Assembly: GCA_958426425.1 (NCBI GenBank)
Contig: CATZYY010000024.1
Coordinates: 1 to 22,878, forward strand
DNA length: 22,878 nucleotides
Source of the DNA: an uncultured Oscillospiraceae bacterium
Lineage (GTDB): Bacteria; Bacillota; Clostridia; Oscillospirales; Oscillospiraceae
Direction: 5' to 3'
Below, one piece after another: positions 13,546 to 19,767 of the stretch. Both the position numbers and the translations under genes were made by a program. Within the stretch, counting starts at the first letter, position 1; every line of letters begins with the position of its first letter. A model generated the notes under the pieces. It searched no databases. It was not told the origin of the DNA and saw only the letters and a program-made list of their open reading frames with translations.

Positions 13546-15876
13546 TTGAAAATCGGACTTGTGACCTTTTACCATATCCATCACTACGGCGCCCTGCTCC
13601 AGGCCTGCGCCACGGAGCGGGCAGTGGAGGCCCTGGGCGGTCAGTGTGAGATTATTGATTACTACGTGAATCAGAACAACGCCCTGTTTCAGGCTCCAAC
13701 GGGCCTGGGCAGCGCCGCCCACGACGCTCACACCGCTTTGCATTACGGCCCCCTGAAAACCCGGTACAGCCGGTTCGAGGCCTTTGCCCGGCAGCATCTC
13801 CGGATCTCGCCCCACCGGTTTGAGAGCCTGGAGGAACTGCGGTCGGCGGAGCTGCCTTACGATGTGATTCTCTCCGGCAGCGACCAGATCTGGAATCCCA
13901 AGATCTTTCCCGACGGACATTTTGACCCGGTATTTTTCGGAGCCTTTACGGACCAGCGGAAGATTGCCTACGCCCCCTCCTTCGGTATCCCCCGCATTCC
14001 CGAGGAGATGGAGGAGGAACTGCGGGGGTATTTGAGTCAGTTTTCTCATCTCTCCGTTCGGGAGCGGCAGGGACAGCGGATTGTCCGGGACCTGACCGGC
14101 CGGGAGGCGGAGATGGTGCTGGACCCCACACTGCTGCTGACGGCGGACCAGTGGCGGACCATGGCCTCGGAGACTCCCTTTACCGGACGGGGGGCCCTGC
14201 CAAAGGGCGGATACCTGCTGTGCTACTGCATCAGCCGCCCCGGCGCTCTGGAGCCCTACATCCGGCGTCTGGCGGCCCAGACGGGGCTGCCGGTGGTGCA
14301 GCTGTGCGGCATCCGCCAGAAGGTCCACCCCAAGGCCCGGTGCGTTCTGGACGCGGGTCCCGGGGAGTTTCTGAGCCTCTTTGCCAACGCCGCCGCCGTA
14401 TGCACCAACTCCTTCCACGGCACGGTGTTCTCCCTCCAGTTCCAGGTGCCCTTCTTCACCGCCGTGTCTCCGGCGGAGCTGGCCGCACCGGAGCGGTCCC
14501 GGACCTTCAGCCTTCTCAGCCGTCTGGGTCTTCAGGACCGGGTCATCGGCACCGGCGCCTCCGCCGGTCCTGAGGACCCTGTGGACTGGACCGCCGCGGC
14601 GGAGCGGCTGGAGGCAGAGCGGCAGAAGTCCCTGGACTATCTCTGGGCCGCTATGACCGGCGCCCCCCGGGAGGAGACGCCTGCCCACGTGGAGCCCCCG
14701 GCTTCCGCCGGTCCCACCTTGGCGGACCACACCCGCTGCACCGGCTGCAGCGCCTGCGCCGCCGCGTGTCCACGAGACGCCATCACCATGGAACGGGACA
14801 AGGAGGGCTTTGCCTACCCGGCGGTGAACGGAGACCTGTGCGTTCACTGCGGCCGGTGCACCGCCGTCTGTCCCGCTCTGAATCCCAGGGAGCGCAGCGG
14901 TATTCCGGCGGTGTTTGCCGCCTGGAACAAGGACGACGCCATCCGCAAGGATTCCACCTCCGGCGGCGTATTCTCCCTGATTGCCGAGTATGTGCTGGAG
15001 GGGGGCGGCGTGGTCTTCGGCGCCGCCTTTGACGCCCACCAGCATCTGCGCCATATCGCCTGCTTCCGCAAGGAGGACCTGTGGCGGCTGCGGGGAGCCA
15101 AGTACGTCCAGAGCGACCTGGGAAATCTGGGAGATACCTTCCGGGAGATCAAAATTGCCCTGGAGACCCGGCAGGTGCTGTTTTCTGGCACCCCCTGTCA
15201 GGTGGAGGGCCTTTACCGCTACCTGGGCGACCGGCCGGAGAATCTCACCACCTGCGACCTGGTGTGCCACGGGGTGCCCTCCCCCGGCGTGTGGGAGGAT
15301 ATGGCCCGGTCCATCGAGCGCCGCCGCCATAAGGATCTTCAGGCAGTGCGCTTCCGCAACAAGGTCACCGGCTGGAAGGACAGCCACTTCACCACCGTCT
15401 ACGACGACGGCACCGTGGATACGGCGCCGCTGTTTGCCACAGAGTACGGCCGGGCCTTCGGCCGGGCGCTGTTCCTGCGGCCCAGCTGCTACGGCTGCCC
15501 CTACACCACCATGGCCCGGGTGGGCGATCTGACCCTGGGCGACTTCTGGGGATTGCGGGAGGATGAACTGCCGGAGCAGCAGGAAAAGGGCATCAATCTG
15601 CTGATGGTCAACACCCCTCACGGAAGCCACCTCTTCGATCAGCTGCTGCTGGGCAAGCAGGTGTTCCCACCGGAGCGGGCGGTGGCCGGCAATCCCCGGC
15701 TGGCCTCGCCCATTGCCCGACCCGCCGACCGGGCGGCCTTCTTTGCCGCCTACGCGGTGGAGCCCTTCGAGCAGGTGAGAAAGCGTTTCCTGCGCCTGCC
15801 CTCCCTGCCGGTGCGGGCTGCCGGAAAGGTGCTGTCCCCGGAGATCAAGGAGAAGCTGCGAAAAAAACTGCGCTGA
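13546..15876 (+). CDS. Fusion: polysaccharide pyruvyl transferase, 2x[4Fe-4S] ferredoxin, F420-hydrogenase beta-like domain
   Basis: A 776-residue protein. Residues 1-370 are a polysaccharide pyruvyl transferase domain (GLVTFYHIHHYGALLQACAT near the start, LSGSDQIWNP at 109-118, TNSFHGTVFSLQF at 287-299). Residues 395-445 are a bacterial two-cluster ferredoxin with C398, C401, C404, C408 and C432, C435, C438, C442. Residues 455 to about 720 match the F420 hydrogenase/dehydrogenase beta family (STSGGVFSLIAEYVL, FSGTPCQVEGL, CHGVPSPGVW, CYGCPY at 648-651, GDLTLGDFWG). The start is a TTG with AAGGAAG eight bases upstream. It follows the deaminase gene by 19 bases. It probably modifies a surface glycan with an associated redox step. 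The reaction and electron donor are unknown, and no F420 genes are visible. Confidence 0.88.
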   Translation: MKIGLVTFYHIHHYGALLQACATERAVEALGGQCEIIDYYVNQNNALFQAPTGLGSAAHDAHTALHYGPLKTRYSRFEAFARQHLRISPHRFESLEELRSAELPYDVILSGSDQIWNPKIFPDGHFDPVFFGAFTDQRKIAYAPSFGIPRIPEEMEEELRGYLSQFSHLSVRERQGQRIVRDLTGREAEMVLDPTLLLTADQWRTMASETPFTGRGALPKGGYLLCYCISRPGALEPYIRRLAAQTGLPVVQLCGIRQKVHPKARCVLDAGPGEFLSLFANAAAVCTNSFHGTVFSLQFQVPFFTAVSPAELAAPERSRTFSLLSRLGLQDRVIGTGASAGPEDPVDWTAAAERLEAERQKSLDYLWAAMTGAPREETPAHVEPPASAGPTLADHTRCTGCSACAAACPRDAITMERDKEGFAYPAVNGDLCVHCGRCTAVCPALNPRERSGIPAVFAAWNKDDAIRKDSTSGGVFSLIAEYVLEGGGVVFGAAFDAHQHLRHIACFRKEDLWRLRGAKYVQSDLGNLGDTFREIKIALETRQVLFSGTPCQVEGLYRYLGDRPENLTTCDLVCHGVPSPGVWEDMARSIERRRHKDLQAVRFRNKVTGWKDSHFTTVYDDGTVDTAPLFATEYGRAFGRALFLRPSCYGCPYTTMARVGDLTLGDFWGLREDELPEQQEKGINLLMVNTPHGSHLFDQLLLGKQVFPPERAVAGNPRLASPIARPADRAAFFAAYAVEPFEQVRKRFLRLPSLPVRAAGKVLSPEIKEKLRKKLR

Positions 15877-16019
15877 GGAAAAAGTTTTTTCGTTTTGTTG
15901 TAAAAACAACATCTTTTGCCGCGGGTCCGTGGTATGCTCCCAAACAGAGTGAAACCCCGCGGTATGGGGCACCATAGAAACAACCGCCAACAGCGGCGGA
16001 CAACAGGAGGAAAATGACG

Positions 16020-16178
16020 ATGAAGCAGTACGAGTGCGATGTTTGCGGCTATGTCTACGACGAGGCCGCCGGTGATCCCGATAACGGCGTAGCTCCCGGC
16101 ACCAAGTGGGAGGACCTGCCCGCTGATTGGGTGTGCCCCCTGTGCGGTGTGGGCAAGGACGAGTTCACCGCCAAATAA
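16020..16178 (+). CDS. Rubredoxin
   Basis: A 52-residue protein starting MKQYECDVCGYVYDEAAGD has the two rubredoxin iron-binding knuckles CDVCGY (6-11) and CPLCGV (39-44) and the conserved DPDNGVAPGTKWEDLP between them. Rubredoxins carry single electrons in the cytoplasm of anaerobes, often to oxygen- or peroxide-detoxifying enzymes. The second ATG (16020) is chosen because AGGAGG (16005-16010) is nine bases upstream of it. The first ATG (16014) would be only three bases away. It is followed closely by a terminator and appears to be transcribed alone. An extended -10 (TGGTATGCT, ending 15940) could drive it, but no good -35 is visible. Confidence 0.95.
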   Translation: MKQYECDVCGYVYDEAAGDPDNGVAPGTKWEDLPADWVCPLCGVGKDEFTAK

Positions 16179-16190
16179 GATCCCATAATG

Positions 16191-16230
16191 CAAAAAGTCC
16201 CGCTCCAGTAAATGGAGCGGGACTTCTTTT
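16191..16230. terminator. Bidirectional intrinsic terminator between rubredoxin and queT
   Basis: A perfect 13-bp stem (16195-16207 with 16213-16225) with loop GTAAA has CTTTTA on the plus side and TTTTTG on the minus side. It ends both the rubredoxin transcript and the convergent queT transcript. Confidence 0.9.
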
Positions 16231-16237
16231 ATGCATC

Positions 16238-16759
16238 TCAGGCCGCCTCGTGGCGCAGCGTCATCCGCTTGCGCAGGGCGGGAATTTTGGGCAGGACACG
16301 CAGCAGCAGTGTGCCCAGCACATAGCAGGCCACGGCCTCGCCCAGGCCAACGGTCAAGGCGTTGAAGCCAAAGGCCGGCAGGAAGGCGGCGCCGTCCTGA
16401 ACGGAGAACCAGGCGATCTCGGCGCCCACAATCACGGCGTTGCAGATCACCGGCGGCAGGGGCGCCAGGGCCAGGTTGGGCATCCGCCGGGTCCAGAGAG
16501 CCGCCAGAAGGGTGGCTGCCGTGCCGAAGATCCAGTCCATGGGAATGGGGGACATCAGCACGTTGGAGAGGAAGCACCCCACGGCCAGGCCGCCAATGGC
16601 CTCCGGGAAGAAGAAGGGCAGCACGGTCATGGCCTCGGCCACCCGCAGCTGGATGGCGCCGTACTGGGGAATGGGCAGCGTGGTGGTCAGCACCGTGTAC
16701 ACCGCGGCAATGACGGCGGCGGTAGTCAGCTGACGGACGGTAAAGCGGGATTTGGACAT
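16238..16759 (-). CDS. queT: QueT transporter family protein (queuosine precursor ECF transporter S component)
   Basis: A 173-residue membrane protein with about five hydrophobic helices. The segment PIPQYGAIQLRVAEAMTVLP (29-48), followed by FFFPEAIGGLAVGCFLSNVL, is the hallmark of the QueT (DUF988) family. These are substrate-binding S components of energy-coupling-factor transporters predicted to import preQ1 or a related queuosine precursor. The shared EcfA/T module is not in the window. The ATG at 16759 has GAGGAGG nine bases upstream. The gene is preceded by an unusually long leader of about 180 bases and stands alone between terminators, which suggests leader control. I could not match that leader to a known preQ1 class. 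Confidence 0.9.
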   Translation of the reverse strand: MSKSRFTVRQLTTAAVIAAVYTVLTTTLPIPQYGAIQLRVAEAMTVLPFFFPEAIGGLAVGCFLSNVLMSPIPMDWIFGTAATLLAALWTRRMPNLALAPLPPVICNAVIVGAEIAWFSVQDGAAFLPAFGFNALTVGLGEAVACYVLGTLLLRVLPKIPALRKRMTLRHEAA

Positions 16760-16762
16760 AAG

Positions 16763-16942
16763 AAAAGACCTCCTCAAAGTGATGTTGGGAGGCCTGCTGC
16801 CTGCATGCGGGCAGGAAAACACGCGGGAATCAGGCCCGCGCCGCCTCCATTTTTTTGTTTAGAGAACGACGGGCCCGAACACCGGGAAACCGCCGAACGA
16901 ACGCTCCGCCGGGGCGCTTGGACAGGGAGATGGCACCTGTCG
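16763..16942 (-). ncRNA. Long structured 5' leader of queT, candidate preQ1-related riboswitch
   Basis: Downstream of the queT promoter the minus strand contains several stable pairings: GACAGG/CCTGTC (16921-16941), CCCG-GTGTT-CGGG, and a three-way arrangement in which GGAGGC near 16848 pairs with GCCTCC near 16790 and encloses CGCGGG-CCTGATT-CCCGCG and CCTGC-CCGCAT-GCAGG. A six-codon open frame (ATG GAG GCG GCG CGG GCC TGA) overlaps the second part. queT leaders in Firmicutes often carry preQ1 riboswitches, but I do not see the class I consensus. Class III remains possible. Confidence 0.45.
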
Positions 16943-16948
16943 AGAAGC

Positions 16949-16977
16949 AGTATATCACATGTCCACAGGAAAGGCAA
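16949..16977 (-). promoter_or_regulatory. Promoter of queT
   Basis: On the minus strand TTGCCT (16972-16977) and TATACT (16949-16954) are separated by exactly 17 bp. It starts immediately after the terminator of the neighbouring anti-sigma gene, and predicts a 5' leader of about 180 bases. Confidence 0.8.
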
Positions 16978-17010
16978 GAAAAAGCGGAAGCCATTGGCTT
17001 CCGCTTTTTT
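16976..17010 (-). terminator. Terminator of the dusB / sigma / anti-sigma operon
   Basis: On the minus strand a perfect 12-bp stem (16996-17007 with 16981-16992) with a 3-base loop is followed by the T-rich tail CTTG. The T residues of the 3' arm add to the U-tract. It begins a few bases after the stop at 17014. Confidence 0.85.
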
Positions 17011-17013
17011 GGA

Positions 17014-17982
17014 TCATTTGCCTATGGAGGAAGAGGAAATTTCCTCCTCCGTCACTACGATACAGCAAAGCTCTGTGGTGCGTTCCGGATTCTCCGTCGG
17101 TCCAAGAGGAGTGTCCAGAACGTCGTAGAGGATGTGCTCCGCCTCCTCTACCGTCATGGCGTAGCCTGTGCCGATCACGCCCTTTTCAGGGAAATTGGCG
17201 TTGGAATAGGGTTTGCCCTCGTAACCGTCCAGAGCGTCTGCCACGGCATCTTTTGTCAAAAATACGGTGAAGGAAAATACCACATTGCCGTTTTCCACCC
17301 AGCCGTCCGCCGTGCTGGTGGTCACCGACAGCCCGCCGGGAGAGAGCGTTTGCTTATCGACCGTCGGCTCCTGGACGGCGTCTGCACCGGCCCCATCCTC
17401 ATTCTCCGTCTGTTCTTCGGTGGTGGCGGCGTAAATGTGGGGCTGCGCCGCGCCTACAGTGGTGTCGGTTTTGGTCTGCGTCTCCGGTGCGGCCTCTTCG
17501 GAATTCTCCACGGAGACATCTTCGCTCATCTCGGTGCTTTCCTCCGTCTCCGGCGGGGAGATGCGGGCCACAGCCGCACTGTCGTCAGCAGTGCCTGCGG
17601 TGTCCTGTACAGTTTCCTCCGCCGCGGTATCCTCAAAGGCGGTGTCCGCGGTGGTGACGCCCATGGGCAGCCCTCTTACCAGAATCACAATGGCGCAGCA
17701 GGCGGCCAGGGGCAGCAGCACCTTGGCCCAGGGCGTCCGGCGCTTCTTCTGGGGCGCGGCGCCGGAGCGGATGGCGCCCATGACGGACTCGGCAAAGCCG
17801 TCGGGCACCTCGGCCTCTTCGATTTCCGGAAAATTCTCCCGCAGCAGCAATGCCGCCTGGACGTAGGCCCGGCAGCCGCCGCACATGGTCAGGTGTTCCC
17901 GGACGCGGGCGGTGTCCTCCGGGGAAAGCTCGCCGTCGATATACGGGTCCAGCAGGGCCGCATAGTCCTCACAGTATTTCAT
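17014..17982 (-). CDS. Zinc-finger anti-sigma factor with large extracytoplasmic domain
   Basis: A 322-residue protein with the ZAS signature H30-x3-C34-x2-C37 (HLTMCGGC), a linker, one transmembrane helix at about residues 86-103 and a long extracytoplasmic part. Residues 115-220 are acidic, threonine/glutamate-rich and probably disordered. The last 100 residues form a folded-looking domain (VVFSFTVFLTKDAVADAL, TGYAMTVEEAEHILYDVL) that I do not recognise and which may sense the signal. The ATG overlaps the stop of the sigma gene (ATGA), so it is the cognate partner. It ends in a strong terminator. Confidence 0.88.
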   Translation of the reverse strand: MKYCEDYAALLDPYIDGELSPEDTARVREHLTMCGGCRAYVQAALLLRENFPEIEEAEVPDGFAESVMGAIRSGAAPQKKRRTPWAKVLLPLAACCAIVILVRGLPMGVTTADTAFEDTAAEETVQDTAGTADDSAAVARISPPETEESTEMSEDVSVENSEEAAPETQTKTDTTVGAAQPHIYAATTEEQTENEDGAGADAVQEPTVDKQTLSPGGLSVTTSTADGWVENGNVVFSFTVFLTKDAVADALDGYEGKPYSNANFPEKGVIGTGYAMTVEEAEHILYDVLDTPLGPTENPERTTELCCIVVTEEEISSSSIGK

Positions 17983-18599
17983 TGGCAGCCCTCCTTTCCT
18001 GTCTCTTTGGACGGAGGCGCCGCCAAAAAGTTCCCGCTCCGCAGCAAAAAGTTTCGCAGTTGTTTCCGGCCCCGGCTAATTCGGGATTTCACGGTCCCCA
18101 CATCCAGGTCCAATGTATCGGCGATCTCGTCGTAGCTGAGCTGGTGCATCTCCCGCAGAATCAGCACCTGCCGGTGCTCCGGGGACAATGCCCGAAGACC
18201 CTCCTCAATCTGGGCGCGCAGCTCTCGGCGCTCCGCTTCCTCCTGAGGGGAGGGGGCGGTGTCCGGCACGTCCCGGTTCAGCTCCCCGTCGTCATCCAGA
18301 GAGGGACCAGCGACGGAGCGGTGGCGTCCCTCCCGCCGCAGCAGGTCCACGCAGGCGTTGGAGGTCAGCCGGTACAGCCAGGTGGAGAAGCTGGAGTCGC
18401 CCCGGAAAAACCGCAGTCCCTGCCAGGCGGCGAGAAAGGCCTCCTGGGCGGCCTCGGCGGCGTCCTCGCTGTTGCCGCACATCCGCACCGCCAGGGCAAA
18501 GACCCGCTTCTCATACAATCGCACCAGGGATTCAAAGGCGGCCTCGTCTCCCCGGCGGGCAGCGTCCACCAGGCGTTGTTCTTGTGTTGTATCCATCAT
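17979..18599 (-). CDS. ECF RNA polymerase sigma factor (RpoE/SigW-like)
   Basis: A 206-residue sigma factor. Region 2 lies at about residues 20-90 (AFESLVRLYEKRVFALAVRM, then AAQEAFLAAWQGLRFF and FSTWLYRLTSNACVDLLRR). Region 4 lies at about 137-185 (LSPEHRQVLILREMHQLSYD, then VGTVKSRISRGRKQLR). This is the common RpoE/SigW architecture. The ATG at 18599 overlaps the dusB stop (ATGA) with GAGGG eight bases upstream. The next codon is also ATG. The gene is translationally coupled to dusB before it and to the anti-sigma gene after it, and no separate promoter is obvious. Confidence 0.93.
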   Translation of the reverse strand: MMDTTQEQRLVDAARRGDEAAFESLVRLYEKRVFALAVRMCGNSEDAAEAAQEAFLAAWQGLRFFRGDSSFSTWLYRLTSNACVDLLRREGRHRSVAGPSLDDDGELNRDVPDTAPSPQEEAERRELRAQIEEGLRALSPEHRQVLILREMHQLSYDEIADTLDLDVGTVKSRISRGRKQLRNFLLRSGNFLAAPPSKETGKEGCQ

Positions 18600-19564
18600 G
18601 TCAGATCCCTCTTGATGCCTTTCGTCACCCGGTAGACGTCTTCCAGGGTGTTCATCTGCACGATCTGTTCCTTGTAGTAGTTGGAGTGGGGTACGCCCTT
18701 GAGGCACCAGCAGTAGTGCCTGCGGGCCTCCAGTACGGCCACACGCTCCCCCTTATACCGGGCCGCCAGCTCAAACTGCCGCACGGCGGTGTCGCACCGC
18801 TCCGAAAGCGGCGGCAGGGGCGGAATGGGTTCACCGGACAGGGCGGCCTTGGCCTGCTGGAACAGCCAGGGGTTGCCGAAGCATCCCCGGCCGATCATGG
18901 CCATGTCCGCCTTGGTATGCTGCAGGATGCGGACGGCGTCCTCCGGCTTCCAGATGTCGCCATTGGCGATCACCGGAATGGACACGGCTTCTTTCACCGC
19001 CCGGATGCAGTTCCAGTCGGCCTGACCGCTGTATACCTGGGCACGGGTGCGGCCGTGGACCGCCACGGCGCTGACGCCGGCTTGCTCCAGACCCTGGGCA
19101 AACTCCACGCAGTTGCAGCTGCCCATGTCCCAGCCCCGGCGGAATTTGGCAGTCACCGGCACGTTCACCGCCTTTACCACCGCCTCGGCAATGCGGGCGG
19201 CCTTCTCCGGGTCCTTCATCAGCGCGGCGCCGTCACCGTTGTTGACGATCTTTCCCATGGGGCAGCCCATGTTCAGGTCGATGATGTCCGCTCCGGTGTG
19301 TTCCAGGGCGACCTGGGCGGCCTCCGCCATGCACACCGGGTCGCTGCCGAAGATCTGCACGGCGGCCGGGTGCTCTCCGGGAAACTGGGTCAGCAGGGAG
19401 AAGGTCTTTTTGTCGTGGTAGCAGAGGGCTTTGGAGGAGATCAGCTCCGTGACGGTATACCCCGCCCCCAGCTCCGCGCAGATCTGCCGGAAGGCCGCGT
19501 CCGTGACGCCGGCCATGGGGGCCAGTGCCAGTTGGGAGTGAATCTCCACGGTTCCAATCCGCAA
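18596..19564 (-). CDS. dusB: tRNA-dihydrouridine synthase, DusB type
   Basis: A 322-residue FMN enzyme that reduces uridines in tRNA D-loops. Visible motifs are LALAPMAGVTDAAFRQICAE (12-31) for FMN binding, IDLNMGCPMGKIVNNGDGAA (95-114) with catalytic C101, AVHGRTRAQVYSG and MIGRGCFGNPWLF near the phosphate-binding loop. Length is typical. The start is a TTG at 19564 with AGGAGGGG upstream, and there is no ATG before residue 17. A promoter lies 34 bases upstream. It is the first gene of an operon with an ECF sigma factor and its anti-sigma factor, an uncommon partnership. Confidence 0.93.
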   Translation of the reverse strand: MRIGTVEIHSQLALAPMAGVTDAAFRQICAELGAGYTVTELISSKALCYHDKKTFSLLTQFPGEHPAAVQIFGSDPVCMAEAAQVALEHTGADIIDLNMGCPMGKIVNNGDGAALMKDPEKAARIAEAVVKAVNVPVTAKFRRGWDMGSCNCVEFAQGLEQAGVSAVAVHGRTRAQVYSGQADWNCIRAVKEAVSIPVIANGDIWKPEDAVRILQHTKADMAMIGRGCFGNPWLFQQAKAALSGEPIPPLPPLSERCDTAVRQFELAARYKGERVAVLEARRHYCWCLKGVPHSNYYKEQIVQMNTLEDVYRVTKGIKRDLT

Positions 19565-19597
19565 AAGCGTCCCCTCCTTCCTCTGAAATGCCCATAT

Positions 19598-19626
19598 ACT
19601 ATATCATAAGACACCCAAAAAGTCCA
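19598..19626 (-). promoter_or_regulatory. Promoter of the dusB / sigma operon
   Basis: On the minus strand TGGACT (19621-19626) and TATAGT (19598-19603) are separated by 17 bp, about 35 bases before the TTG start of dusB. The -35 matches consensus at four of six positions. Confidence 0.6.
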
Positions 19627-19767
19627 CAGGGGAATCCGCAACAACCCGCTTTGCAAAAATTCCGGCCTTCCTCCTTTCCCGACGGGATTTTACCGGCGAG
19701 CGCTGTAAAATAGTGGAAAAATACCAAAGAGGCCGCCATGATGCGGCGAAGGCAGGAGGAATGTGCT

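Noticed and set aside
13546..15876. Evidence for coenzyme F420 use
   Set aside because: The FrhB-like domain occurs widely in bacteria that lack F420, and no F420 biosynthesis gene is in the window, so only family membership is claimed.
13483..15990. An 835-codon open frame on the minus strand opposite the pyruvyl transferase fusion
   Set aside because: It is the antisense of a gene with clear motifs in three domains, has low-complexity Gly/Ala/Gln/His-rich translation without recognisable motifs, and runs into the flanking non-coding region. GC-rich third positions create such open antisense frames throughout this window.
16763..16942. Class I preQ1 riboswitch upstream of queT
   Set aside because: The compact hairpin with the A-rich tail pairing back into the loop is not visible. 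The A-rich stretch near 16851-16860 lacks the matching stem.
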